A DNA stretch of 64,000 nucleotides from Pseudomonadota bacterium (GCA_021842465.1 JAKBZN010000012.1:1-64000); one strand, 5' to 3'. Shown: positions 38,060 to 47,105, counted from the stretch's first letter. The notes: generated from the sequence alone by a model not told the origin. Numbers and translations are program-made.

Positions 38060-39181
38060 TCAGCCGTGGGCCGCGGCGAAATCCGCCAGGAAGTCGCATA
38101 GCCGGGCCACCGCCGTCGGCGTGACCGCGTTGTACAGTGATGCGCGCAGCCCGCCCAGCGAACGGTGGCCGGCCAAGCCGGAAAATCCGGCGGCGGTCGC
38201 CTGCTCCAGGAACAATGTGTCGAGCCGCGGATCCCGGAACCGGAAGGTGGCATTCATGACCGAACGAAATCGGGGGTCGGCGTGCATTTGCACCAGTTCG
38301 CCCAGTCCTTCCAGGGTCTGGTAGAGCCGTGCCGCCTTTTCCTGGTTGATCCGCTGCATCGTTGCGACGCCGCCAATGGTGTCCCGCAGCCATCGCGTAA
38401 CCAGCGTCAGCACGTAGATTCCGAAGACCGGCGGGGTGTTGTAGTTCGATCCGTGCTGCAGATGCGTGCGGTAGTCGAGCATCGGTGGCAGGCCGGCGGG
38501 AACCCGGTCGAGCAACTGCCGGTCGAGCACGCAGACGGTGACTCCCGCAGGTCCGAGGTTTTTCTGGGCGTGGGCGTACAGAAATGCGTGCGCGGCGACG
38601 TCGGCGGGTCGCGAGAGGAAGTCCGACGACATGTCGGCGACCCGCGGCAGGTCGGCCAGGCCCGGCGCTTCGGCGAACTGCAGTCCTTCGACCGTTTCGT
38701 TGGAAACGTAGTGCAGGTACGCCGGTGCCGCCGATCGGCGCGGGTGGTCCGCGTGCCGCTCGGCCAGCGCGGCGGCGCTCGGCAGGGTCCGGAAGCCTTC
38801 GGCGGCGCCGTCCCACACCACGGCCACCGGTCGCACGCAGCCGGCTTCGGTGATCGCCTTGGCGCTCCAATACCCGGAACGGACGTACAGCGGATCGTCG
38901 CAGGAGGGCGGCGCGAAGTTGGCCGGAATCATCGAAAACTGCAGACTGCTTCCGCCCTGCAGGAAGACGATGCCGTGGGTGGCCGGGACGGCAAGGAGGT
39001 CGCGCAGGTTTGCCTCGGCTTCCGCGAGCAGGTCCTCGAACCATGCGCTGCGGTGACTGGTGCAGAGCACGGACATGCCCGTTTCGGGCAGGGCGATGAT
39101 CGCTTCCTGCACCGCGTCCAGCACCTCGGCGGGCAGGGCGCCCGGACCGGCCGAGAAATTCCATTCGTTGGCCACCGTCAT
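38060..39181 (-). CDS. serC: Phosphoserine aminotransferase SerC
   Basis: 373-residue PLP enzyme converting 3-phosphohydroxypyruvate to phosphoserine, also used in pyridoxal-phosphate synthesis together with PdxA (12391-13353). It starts EWNFSAGPGALPAEVL, has TSHRSAWF and FLQGGSSLQF, and carries the PLP lysine in HAQKNLGPAGVTV near residue 208. HGSNYNTPPVFGIYV is also typical. The ATG at 39181 overlaps the stop of the upstream TPR/ATP-grasp gene by one base (TGATG). Confidence 0.95.
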   Translation of the reverse strand: MTVANEWNFSAGPGALPAEVLDAVQEAIIALPETGMSVLCTSHRSAWFEDLLAEAEANLRDLLAVPATHGIVFLQGGSSLQFSMIPANFAPPSCDDPLYVRSGYWSAKAITEAGCVRPVAVVWDGAAEGFRTLPSAAALAERHADHPRRSAAPAYLHYVSNETVEGLQFAEAPGLADLPRVADMSSDFLSRPADVAAHAFLYAHAQKNLGPAGVTVCVLDRQLLDRVPAGLPPMLDYRTHLQHGSNYNTPPVFGIYVLTLVTRWLRDTIGGVATMQRINQEKAARLYQTLEGLGELVQMHADPRFRSVMNATFRFRDPRLDTLFLEQATAAGFSGLAGHRSLGGLRASLYNAVTPTAVARLCDFLADFAAAHG

Positions 39182-40650
39182 CACGTCGCCGCCGCTTGCG
39201 GGCGCCCGGCCCGGTCGAGCAGCATCCGGCGTACCGCATCGTCGATTCGCGCCACCGCCGGACGGCGATAGTCCCAGCGCGGATCCGCATCCGGCGGAGG
39301 CACGATCATCGTCGCATTGGCTTCGAAGACGACGACCCTGCCGTCCGGCGCGATGCCGAAATCGATGCCGCCGTAGTCGAGGCCCAAGGCGGCCTGGACA
39401 TCCGACAGGGCCCGCATCGCGCGCGGCCCGAGCGCGCCGGCCATATCGGCCAGAAAGCGCGCGTCTTCGGCCCGATGCTCGCCGTTGTCGGCCATGTCGG
39501 CGCTGCGGTAGTGCAGCTTCCAGCGATGGCCGATCGCCAGATGCAGCGGGTAAAGGCGGCCGTTGACCGTCATCACGCGGTACTTCCGGTTCTTGCCGTC
39601 CGCGTCGCGGAGGTCGAGAAACTCGATCGCGATCAGCTGTGGGCCGGGCAGTTCGGCGACGATCGCCGGCAAGTCCTCGGGCCGGTCGACCCGCGCGAAA
39701 TAATCGCCGCCGTGATATCCGGGCGATCGCAGCAGCAGCGGAAAGGAGAGTCCATGCCGCGCAAGGGTGACAAGCGCATCGTCGGCCTCCAGGACGGCGC
39801 GGGGCAGCGTACGCGCATCGGGCGTCAGAACGCCCTCGATGTCCTTCAGACGACGCCAGTTGTCGCATCGGCCGGTTCGCGCCACGGCTTGCGGGGCGTT
39901 GATCATGGGTGCGCCGGTGCGAGCCGCCAGGGCGATGGCGCTCTGCACCGCAGCGGCATCGGCATCGACGTCGCCCGCCGCATTGACCAGCAGATGATGG
40001 TCCGGCAAACCCTGTCGCGGATCCTGAAATTCGGGTACCGCGATCCAGACCTGGAACGTGTGATCGTCGAGAAAGCGCTCCAGCGGTGCATTGGCTTCGT
40101 TTGCCGAGGCGAGCATCAGCACGCGGATGGGCTCGCCATCACCCCGGTACGGCTGTTCGATGAGACTGCGGTTTTGAAACCCGAGGCGGCGATGTTCGGC
40201 GGCCCGATCGGGATCGCCCAGGCGCGCCAGCGCGAAGGCCATTCCGGTGTGGGCGATGGCGTCTTCCGGGTGCCGCTCCAGCACCCGAGCAAAGGCGGAT
40301 CGCGCCGCCTCGGGGTCGCCGGTCTGGACCAGCAGCATGCCCAGCGCGATCCGGCTGTCACGGTCATCCGGATGTTTTTCCACCGCCCGCAGCAGCAGCA
40401 TGCGCGCCGCGGCGTAGTGGCGGGTGCGCATCAACTCGCGCCCGAGATTGCAGAGCGCCCCCGGATGGTCGGGATCGCGCTCCAGTGTCTGGAGATATGC
40501 GCTGCGCGATCGGACTTCGTCGCCGAGCTGCTGCAGCAGGGCTGCGCGCCGGAACAGCAGTTCGATCGGAGGCGCCACGCCTGCGGATTGAATCGCGGCT
40601 TCGACGGCGCGCAGCGCGGCCTCGCACTGCGCGCGCGTTACCCGCGCCAT
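39181..40650 (-). CDS. TPR-domain protein with C-terminal ATP-grasp-like domain
   Basis: 489 residues from ATG 40650; an ATG at 40719 would add 23 Ala-rich residues and overlap the next gene, so the start is uncertain. The N-terminal 160 residues form tetratricopeptide repeats (PDHPGALCNLGRELMRTRHY; DAIAHTGMAFALARLGDPDR). The C-terminal 300 residues look like an ATP-grasp ligase: GPQLIAIEFLDLRDADGKNR in the lysine/acidic region, then DYGGIDFGIAPDGRVVVFEA with EANATM at the metal site. The substrate is unknown. It ends in a one-base overlap with serC. Confidence 0.72.
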   Translation of the reverse strand: MARVTRAQCEAALRAVEAAIQSAGVAPPIELLFRRAALLQQLGDEVRSRSAYLQTLERDPDHPGALCNLGRELMRTRHYAAARMLLLRAVEKHPDDRDSRIALGMLLVQTGDPEAARSAFARVLERHPEDAIAHTGMAFALARLGDPDRAAEHRRLGFQNRSLIEQPYRGDGEPIRVLMLASANEANAPLERFLDDHTFQVWIAVPEFQDPRQGLPDHHLLVNAAGDVDADAAAVQSAIALAARTGAPMINAPQAVARTGRCDNWRRLKDIEGVLTPDARTLPRAVLEADDALVTLARHGLSFPLLLRSPGYHGGDYFARVDRPEDLPAIVAELPGPQLIAIEFLDLRDADGKNRKYRVMTVNGRLYPLHLAIGHRWKLHYRSADMADNGEHRAEDARFLADMAGALGPRAMRALSDVQAALGLDYGGIDFGIAPDGRVVVFEANATMIVPPPDADPRWDYRRPAVARIDDAVRRMLLDRAGRPQAAAT

Positions 40651-40678
40651 GCCGGCCGCTGTCGAGTCAGCCGCCGCG

Positions 40679-41146
40679 TCAGTCGCCGCGTTGGTCGCGA
40701 TAGCCGTCGCCCCCATCATGGCGCCACCGGTCGCCGTGACGGCGCATTTCCTCGCGACGATGCATTTCGTCCCAATGCCGGTGGCGCGGCACGTAGACCC
40801 GGCGGTACCAGTCGTCGCGGACGAAGTAGACCGGCCGATTGCAGGCCCGGAATTCCCGGCAATGCCGGTCCCAATGCCGTTCGTAGCCCGGCGGGACGTG
40901 CAGGTAGAGCGGTGGCCCGGCGTAGCGCGGGTCGCGCCGGATGATCATCGGGGTTCCGTAAATCAATTGCGGGGGTTGCGGGGCCGCGCCGATCTGAATC
41001 TGGCCGTAGTATCCGGGCCCGCCGACCCCGGCGGCGATGCCGACCTGGGCGTGCGCGATCGGCCCGACCGCCGCCAGCGCAAGCGCAAGGGTGGCGGCAC
41101 GCACGATGTGCGAACGAGGCGGGAAAACGGGCTGGCGCAAACGCAT
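40679..41146 (-). CDS. Small secreted Arg/His/Tyr-rich protein
   Basis: 155-residue exported protein. The ATG at 41146 has an excellent GAGGAGA ribosome-binding site. A signal peptide of about 33 residues (LALALAAVGPIAHAQ) is followed by a Gly/Pro-rich region and a segment with PLYLHVPPGYERHWDRHCRE and an Arg/His/Asp-rich tail (MRRHGDRWRHDGG). No catalytic motif is seen. The composition suggests a periplasmic metal- or surface-interacting protein, but that is only a guess. Confidence 0.65.
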   Translation of the reverse strand: MRLRQPVFPPRSHIVRAATLALALAAVGPIAHAQVGIAAGVGGPGYYGQIQIGAAPQPPQLIYGTPMIIRRDPRYAGPPLYLHVPPGYERHWDRHCREFRACNRPVYFVRDDWYRRVYVPRHRHWDEMHRREEMRRHGDRWRHDGGDGYRDQRGD

Positions 41147-41239
41147 GACATCTCCTCGGGGACGGGATGGCGCCATTTTATGGCGTACGGCCCGCCGGGT
41201 CCGTTGCAAGTTGTAAGGGGGCGGCAATCCCCTGCCGCG

Positions 41240-42592
41240 TCAGTGCAGCTTCACGTGCGGTTCGGTGCGTCGGGTGATCATCCGCGCCAGCGTGTCGAGC
41301 GCGACCTTCCAGAAGCCGTGCAGCGCCAGTTCGTGCATCTTGAAGAGCGAGAGGTACATCCCGCGCGCAAACAGCCCCTCCACCCACAGGTTGCCGCCAA
41401 CCAGGGCTCCCATCAGATTGCCGACCGTCGAATACTCTCCCAGCGACACCAGCGAGCCGAAGTCCCGGTAGTGCCAGGGCGCCAGCGGCTTGCCGGCGAT
41501 GCGCCGCGGAATCTGCCGTGCCAGGTGCGCCGCCTGCTGGTGGGCCGCCTGGGCGCGCGGCGGCACCAGGACGCCGGGCTCCTTGCCGGCCCATTGGCAT
41601 GCTGCGCAGTCGCCGATGGCGAAGATGTTTTCGTCACGCGTCGTCTGCAGCGTGGGCGTGACGATGAGTTGGTTGATGCGATTCGTTTCGAGTCCGGCGA
41701 TGTCCCGGAGCACGTCGGGCGCCTTGACGCCCGCCGCCCAGACGACGAGTTCGGCGGGGATCGTTTCGCCGCTGGCGAGTTCGACGCCCTGCGGCAGCAC
41801 CTTGGCCACGCGCGATCCGCAGCGCACCGCCACGCCCTTTTCCTGCAGCAGCGCCATCGCGCCGGCCGAGAGACGTTCCGGCAGCGCCGGCAGGATGCGG
41901 GCATTGGCTTCGATCAAGGTGATGCGGATGTCCTTTTCCGGGTCGATCCGGTCGAGCCCGAAGGACACCAGCCCTCGGGTCGAGTTGTGCAGTTCGGCAG
42001 CCAGTTCGACGCCCGTGGCGCCGGCACCGATGATCGCGACCTGCAACTGCTCCGGGCCGAGTGGCCCGGGCTGCGCGTGCGCACGGATGCAGGCGTTGAC
42101 GACGCGGCGGTGGAATCGTTCCGCTTGGCGGGGGTTCTCCAGGGCGATGGCGTACTCGGCCACGCCGGGCGTGCCGAAATCGTGGGTGAGCGAGCCGATG
42201 CTGACGACCAGGGTGTCATAGGGAAAGCGGCGCTCGGCGGTCACCTGTTCGCCGTCGTCGTCGACGTGCGGCGCGACGATCACTTCCTTGCGTTCGCGAT
42301 CGATGCCGGTCATCTGTCCGATGCGATAGCGGAACCCGTGCCAGTAGGCCTGTGCGAGATAGTTGGTTTCGTAGGTCGAGAGATCCATGCTGCCGGCGGC
42401 GATCTCGTGCAGATGGGGCTTCCAGAAATGGGTGCGCTCCCGTTCGATGAGCGTGACCTGGACGCGGCCCTTGCGGCCATACCGGTTGCCCAGCTGCGTG
42501 GCGAGTTCGAGGCCGGCAGCACCGCCGCCGACGATGACGATCTGATGCCGTTTTTGTTCGTCCATTTCGCGGGTTTCGTTCATTTCGCTCAT
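41240..42592 (-). CDS. ndh: Type II NADH:quinone oxidoreductase (NDH-2)
   Basis: 450-residue single-subunit, non-proton-pumping NADH dehydrogenase. FAD-binding IVIVGGGAAGLELA is near residue 18, the NADH-binding Rossmann IIGAGATGVELAAEL near 185, and the FAD motif NIFAIGDCAA near 315. A C-terminal hydrophobic/amphipathic helix (about 380-420) would attach it to the inner membrane. It overlaps the upstream FAD oxidase by ATGA. Confidence 0.93.
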   Translation of the reverse strand: MSEMNETREMDEQKRHQIVIVGGGAAGLELATQLGNRYGRKGRVQVTLIERERTHFWKPHLHEIAAGSMDLSTYETNYLAQAYWHGFRYRIGQMTGIDRERKEVIVAPHVDDDGEQVTAERRFPYDTLVVSIGSLTHDFGTPGVAEYAIALENPRQAERFHRRVVNACIRAHAQPGPLGPEQLQVAIIGAGATGVELAAELHNSTRGLVSFGLDRIDPEKDIRITLIEANARILPALPERLSAGAMALLQEKGVAVRCGSRVAKVLPQGVELASGETIPAELVVWAAGVKAPDVLRDIAGLETNRINQLIVTPTLQTTRDENIFAIGDCAACQWAGKEPGVLVPPRAQAAHQQAAHLARQIPRRIAGKPLAPWHYRDFGSLVSLGEYSTVGNLMGALVGGNLWVEGLFARGMYLSLFKMHELALHGFWKVALDTLARMITRRTEPHVKLH

Positions 42593-44007
42593 AGCACTTT
42601 CCCGGGATTGAACAGCGCGTCCGGATCCAGCGCCGTCTTGATCGCCCGCATCAATTCGAGTTCCCGCGGCGGCTTGACGCGGGCAACGAGCTCGCGGCGG
42701 AGTTGTCCGACACCGTGCTCGGCGGCGACGGAGCCGCGATGGCGTTCGACCGCGCTGAAAACGACGTCGTTGATCTCCCGTTCGCGCTCGAACGCGAACT
42801 GCGGGGGCGTGCCCGCGACGGTGCCGACGTTGTAGTGCAGGTTGCCGTCTCCGAGGTGGCCGAATGCGAAGACCTGCAGGCCGGGATGGAGCGCGGCGAG
42901 AGCCGATCCGGTTTCGGCAAGGAACGGCGCCCAGGCCTCGAGCGGTAGCGAGATGTCATGCTTGACGTTGCCGCCCGCGCGCGCCTGCGCTTCGGGAACC
43001 GACTCGCGCAGGCACCACAGATCGGCGCAGTCCGCGAGGGTGCGCGCGATCACTGCATCGTGCGCCGTACCGGTTTCGATCGCCTGCGCGCACAGCCGTT
43101 CGAGACCGGCCGCTGCGTGGTCGTCGCTCTCGTGGTCGGTCCATTCCAGGAGGGCCAGCCAGGGATGCGGCACCGGGAACGGCCGGCGGCGTTCCAGGCT
43201 TGCGCGCGCCACCAGTTCCATCGCCGGCCCCGATAGCAACTCGAACGCCGTCAGCGCCGGGCCGGCCTGACCGCGTGCGCGCGCCAGCAGCGTCAGCGCC
43301 GCATCGAGATCGGGCAGTGCGACCAGGGCCACGAGCTGCGCGCGCGGCGCCGGAAAGAGTTTCAGGGTGGCCGCGGTGATGATCCCGAGGGTTCCCTCGG
43401 ACCCGATGAGCCACTGCTTGCAGTCGTAGCCGGAATTGTCCTTGCGCAGTGGGTGCAGGCCGTTCCAGACGCCGCCGTCAGCGAGCACTGCTTCGATCCC
43501 GAGGGCGAGTTCGCGAGCATTGCCGTAGCGCAGAACCTCCGTGCCGCCGGCATTGGTCGCCAAATTGCCGCCGATCGTGCAACTGCCCTCCGACGCGAGG
43601 CGCAACGGAAACAGCCGGTTCTGGGCTCGTGCGGCGTCCTGCACCGCCCGCAGCGTGCAGCCGGCTTCGACGGTGATGCAGTCGTTGACCGAGTCGACGG
43701 CGCGGATCCGGTTCATGCGCCGGGTGCTGAGCACGATCGCGCGGGCGCCCGGCGCCGGGGTCGCGCCCCCCACCAGTCCGGTATTGCCGCCTTGCGCCAC
43801 GATCGCCACGCCGTGGCGCGCGCAGGCCTGCACGATGCGCGCCGTCTCGCTGGTCGACGCTGGTTGCGCCACGGCGATGGCCGAACCGGTGTAGCGGCGG
43901 CGCCAGTCGGTGCAGAACGGCGCGACGTCCGATTCGCCGGTCAGGACCGCCGGCGCGCCGGCGGCAGCGCGGAGATCGTCGAGGAAGGCGGTGTCGTCGT
44001 GGCTCAC
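42589..44007 (-). CDS. FAD-linked oxidase, GlcD/D-2-hydroxyacid dehydrogenase type
   Basis: 472-residue flavoenzyme of the VAO/PCMH family. The FAD-binding PCMH domain has VAQGGNTGLVGGATP near residue 70 and ASEGSCTIGGNLATNAGG near 130. The C-terminal half has GHLGDGNLHYNV and EHGVGQLRRELV, typical of D-lactate, glycolate and D-2-hydroxyglutarate dehydrogenases. In many bacteria the substrate is D-2-hydroxyglutarate formed by SerA, which fits serC downstream, but sequence alone does not decide. GTG start overlapping the previous stop (GTGA). Confidence 0.88.
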   Translation of the reverse strand: MSHDDTAFLDDLRAAAGAPAVLTGESDVAPFCTDWRRRYTGSAIAVAQPASTSETARIVQACARHGVAIVAQGGNTGLVGGATPAPGARAIVLSTRRMNRIRAVDSVNDCITVEAGCTLRAVQDAARAQNRLFPLRLASEGSCTIGGNLATNAGGTEVLRYGNARELALGIEAVLADGGVWNGLHPLRKDNSGYDCKQWLIGSEGTLGIITAATLKLFPAPRAQLVALVALPDLDAALTLLARARGQAGPALTAFELLSGPAMELVARASLERRRPFPVPHPWLALLEWTDHESDDHAAAGLERLCAQAIETGTAHDAVIARTLADCADLWCLRESVPEAQARAGGNVKHDISLPLEAWAPFLAETGSALAALHPGLQVFAFGHLGDGNLHYNVGTVAGTPPQFAFEREREINDVVFSAVERHRGSVAAEHGVGQLRRELVARVKPPRELELMRAIKTALDPDALFNPGKVL

Positions 44008-44819
44008 AGGCAGTCCTTCCCCCGCACGCAGCGGATTCCCGCATCCTGCAGAAGTTGCGCGAAGCGGTCGCTGGCAAGAATCGCATATTCCATCACGCGT
44101 GCCGCGGCGATCGGATCGCCGGGCTCTGCGACCCGGGACGGATGGCACATCAGGACGTTGCCGTCCTCGCCGGCGGCAATCCATCGCGCCAGGTTGCGCC
44201 AATACCCCTCGGCGGCGGGCGCGAAGTCGTAGACGCCCACCAGCCCGGTGCTCATGCGCAGCCTGCCTGCCGCGGCCAGCCGGCGCAGGGGGGCATCGCC
44301 GAGGCGGGCGATGAACCGGGCCTTGCGGTCGCGGATCCCCGGCGGCGGCCGGGTGCTGCGCAGCCACGGCGGATCGGTCGGATAGCGGCGCTGCAGCGCC
44401 GCCAGCAGTTCCTGGCGCACGCCGGCGAACTGGTGGACGTGTTGGTGGCCATCGACGTAGTCGGGCCGGCGGCCGAGTCCGTCCTCGAACGCGTCAAGCT
44501 GCCCTTCGATCGCATCCCGGACCGCATGGCGCGGCACGGCGCCGACGGCACTGCGCAGGATCAACTCGCGCAGGAGCCAGGTGTCGTGCCGACCTCCCGG
44601 GAATGCCTGGGTGAGGTTGAGGTGCAGCCCGACATCGACGCGTCCCGCCGGGGGCAGCGAGGCTGCGGCGGCCGGCCAGCGCGGCGCGTCGACCAGCACG
44701 CTGGTGGCGGTGAGGCGGCCGCGCGCGAGCAGATCGGCGATGGCGTCCGTCGCGCCGGCGTCGATGGCGTAGTCGTCGGCACAGAGGACCCAGCGGCGGG
44801 ATTGGGGAGGGGCGGGCAT
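44004..44819 (-). CDS. YdjC/ChbG/HpnK-family carbohydrate deacetylase
   Basis: 271-residue predicted deacetylase. Metal-binding residues are in VLCADDYAID (residues 11-20) and in YVDGHQHVHQF near residue 125; GLHLNLTQAF is also family-typical. Related proteins are ChbG (chitobiose), HpnK (hopanoids) and NaxD (undecaprenyl-phosphate GalNAc for lipid A modification). The polyprenyl-phosphate glycosyltransferase immediately upstream favours a NaxD-like role. It overlaps the FAD oxidase by GTGA. Confidence 0.87.
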   Translation of the reverse strand: MPAPPQSRRWVLCADDYAIDAGATDAIADLLARGRLTATSVLVDAPRWPAAAASLPPAGRVDVGLHLNLTQAFPGGRHDTWLLRELILRSAVGAVPRHAVRDAIEGQLDAFEDGLGRRPDYVDGHQHVHQFAGVRQELLAALQRRYPTDPPWLRSTRPPPGIRDRKARFIARLGDAPLRRLAAAGRLRMSTGLVGVYDFAPAAEGYWRNLARWIAAGEDGNVLMCHPSRVAEPGDPIAAARVMEYAILASDRFAQLLQDAGIRCVRGKDCL

Positions 44820-44916
44820 TCGTCGTTGGGCATGGGCTCCGGCGCATGTTCGGTCCGCGCGCGACCGGAGCGATATCGGGCGCGGAGGAGCGCGCGGACC
44901 GGGGGTCCGCCGGGGC

Positions 44917-45933
44917 TCACAGACTCTTCGGAACCCGCATGTCGATCGGGCTGTGTCCGAGCGCCCGCGCCACGATGTAGCGCGGCCGCTGCTTCACCTC
45001 TTCGTAGACCCGTCCCAGATATTCTCCGAGGATGCCGATGAACAGCAACTGCACACCGCTGAAGAACATCATGCCGGCGACGATCGTCGCCCAGCCGGCG
45101 ACGTTGTGGCCGCCGAAGAAGTGCTCGACCACCACCCAAACGCCGTAGGCAAACGCCAGCAGCGCGAGCACCGAGCCCACGCCGCTGGCGACGCGCAGCG
45201 GCAGGTTGGAAAAGGCCGTGATCCCTGATGCGGCGAGCGAGAACAGCGTCTTGGCGCCGAAGTGGCTTCGTCCCGCGGTGCGCGGCGGCGCGGAAAACTC
45301 GATCGCCTCGGACCGGTATCCGACCCAGGCATAGAGGCCCTTCATGAATCGGGTGCGTTCCGGCAGCGAGCAGATCGCATCGACGACGCATCGGTCCATC
45401 AGCCGGAAGTCGCCCGCATGCGGCGGGATGTCGATCGCCGAGCCGACGCGCAGCAGCGAATAGAACAGCCGGGCGCCGACCCGTTTGAATGGCGGTTCGT
45501 CTTTGCGGTCGGCGCGGACCGCGTAGACCATGTCCATCCCCGCGCGCCAGCGCGCCAGCATTTGCGGGATCATTTCGACCGGATGCTGCAGATCGGCGTC
45601 CATCGTCACCACCACGTCGCCGCGTGCATGGTCCAGGCCGGCCCCGAGCGCGGCTTCCTTGCCGAAATTGCGCGACAAGGCGAGGCAGATCACGCCGGGG
45701 GCGCCCAGCCACGGCTCGATCGCGGCCAGGGTCCGGTCGCGGCTGCCGTCATCGACGATGACGATCTCCCATCGTTCAGCCAGGGATTTCAGGAGGTCGA
45801 CCAACGCAGGCAGGAGGCGGGGAAGATTCTGCGCCTCGTTGTGCGCGGGGATGACGCAGGAAACGGAGGGGTTGGCGGCGCCGCGGTCCGAAGCGGGGAC
45901 GGCAATGACGGATGGGGACGTGGGGGCATTCAT
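44917..45933 (-). CDS. Polyprenyl-phosphate glycosyltransferase (GT2, GtrB/FlmF-like)
   Basis: 338-residue membrane enzyme. GT-A domain: SCVIPAHNEAQNLP, VIVDDGSRDRT and the DxD site VVTMDADLQHP near residue 108. Two C-terminal helices (about 245-270 and 282-305, VLALLAFAYGVWVVVEHFF and IVAGMMFFSGVQLLFIGILG) are as in GtrB and related dolichyl- or undecaprenyl-phosphate sugar transferases. The tail EYLGRVYEEVKQRPRYIV is the usual one. It is followed by the YdjC-type deacetylase after 97 bases and preceded by the receiver/GGDEF-like gene. Confidence 0.9.
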   Translation of the reverse strand: MNAPTSPSVIAVPASDRGAANPSVSCVIPAHNEAQNLPRLLPALVDLLKSLAERWEIVIVDDGSRDRTLAAIEPWLGAPGVICLALSRNFGKEAALGAGLDHARGDVVVTMDADLQHPVEMIPQMLARWRAGMDMVYAVRADRKDEPPFKRVGARLFYSLLRVGSAIDIPPHAGDFRLMDRCVVDAICSLPERTRFMKGLYAWVGYRSEAIEFSAPPRTAGRSHFGAKTLFSLAASGITAFSNLPLRVASGVGSVLALLAFAYGVWVVVEHFFGGHNVAGWATIVAGMMFFSGVQLLFIGILGEYLGRVYEEVKQRPRYIVARALGHSPIDMRVPKSL

Positions 45934-45950
45934 ATCGGCCGTACTGTACT

Positions 45951-47105
45951 TCACTGCGCCTTGGTTCCCGGGTTTCCCGCGGCCGGCTGCTGTTGGCGGA
46001 GCAATCGCAGCAAGGGATTGATCTGGTCGAGCAGGCGGGGCAGATGCGGCACCACTTCCGCGCCGCGCCCCGATGCGATCAGGGCGAGCGCGAGGTGGAT
46101 GTCCATCGAGCCGGCCTCTGGACGCGACGTCATGGCGCCGTGGTCGTCGGCAGAACCGACCAGGATGCGTCGCGATTGCATGTTCTGGGCGGTCTGGGCC
46201 CGTCGCTGCGCGACGGCGCGCAGATCGCCGGCACTGCGCTGCAGCTCTTCCGAAAGCGTCGCCACGCCGATGTAGGTCCAGACTTCGACGCCGGGGCCGG
46301 CCGCATCGACGTTCTCCAGCACCTTGCGCAACCGCGCCGCGAATTGCAGCATGTCCACCGTGCCGTTGCTTTGCGTGGCCACGCAGAATTCCGCCTCGTC
46401 CGAGTGCGTTGCCAGATCTTCGAGCCGGATCGATCCGCTCAGGGCACGGCCGACCAGCCGGATCCGTTGTGCCATTTCCCCCTCCCATCGCTGCCCTTCG
46501 GAAGGCTTCAGTTCGACCCGGATGCAGATCAGGGCCACGTCGGCGAGACAGCGGCGCGCGTAGGACAAGAGCTTTTCGACCTGCTTGTCGAACGGGGCGG
46601 TGTGCAGCAGCTGGGTTTCCAGGTCGACCGTGTGCGCGGATTCGAGCTGCGTGCGGGTCTCGATCAGCGCTTCGCGGGTGGCCGCCAGTTCGGCGAGCAC
46701 GCGAAGCCGCACGACCAGATCGAGCCCGGTCTCCGTTTTCGGGTCTTCCGGAATGTCGATCGCCGTGGCATCGAGGATGGAAAGCCGGCTCCGCCCGTCG
46801 TCATCGGAGCCGGGAGCCAGCAGGGCGACGGCGGGCATGTCGCGGATTCGCTCGACTTTGGAGGCCCGCATGCGCTGGATCAGGTCCACGCCATGCGGGG
46901 CCGAAAAATCGGCAACGACGACCCGGATCGCCGGGTCGAGCAGCACCGCCTGCCACGCTGCGCCGGCGTCCGGCGCCTCCCGGACGTCGAAATAGCGTCG
47001 CACCGCCTCCGCTGCGGCGCTGTGGGAGATTCGGCCGCCATCGGCCAGCAGGATCCGTGATCGGGCGGCGGGGACGTCTTTCGTGGTCGCGGCGGGTTGG
47101 GTCAC
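45951..47105 (-). CDS. Receiver-like protein with degenerate GGDEF domain
   Basis: 384-residue cytoplasmic protein. The N-terminal part (about residues 14-110) looks like a response-regulator receiver: RILLADGG, then VVVADFSAPHG with a possible phospho-Asp. A short coiled-coil linker (about 140-180) leads to a GGDEF-like fold in which the active-site loop reads SDEAEF instead of GGDEF, so cyclase activity is unlikely. The start is GTG at 47105. It may act as a c-di-GMP or phospho-sensor scaffold for the surface-sugar genes downstream; that is inference. Confidence 0.6.
   Translation of the reverse strand: MTQPAATTKDVPAARSRILLADGGRISHSAAAEAVRRYFDVREAPDAGAAWQAVLLDPAIRVVVADFSAPHGVDLIQRMRASKVERIRDMPAVALLAPGSDDDGRSRLSILDATAIDIPEDPKTETGLDLVVRLRVLAELAATREALIETRTQLESAHTVDLETQLLHTAPFDKQVEKLLSYARRCLADVALICIRVELKPSEGQRWEGEMAQRIRLVGRALSGSIRLEDLATHSDEAEFCVATQSNGTVDMLQFAARLRKVLENVDAAGPGVEVWTYIGVATLSEELQRSAGDLRAVAQRRAQTAQNMQSRRILVGSADDHGAMTSRPEAGSMDIHLALALIASGRGAEVVPHLPRLLDQINPLLRLLRQQQPAAGNPGTKAQ

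Noticed and set aside
45951-47105. Active diguanylate cyclase
   Set aside because: The catalytic loop is SDEAEF rather than GGDEF, so the site is degenerate.
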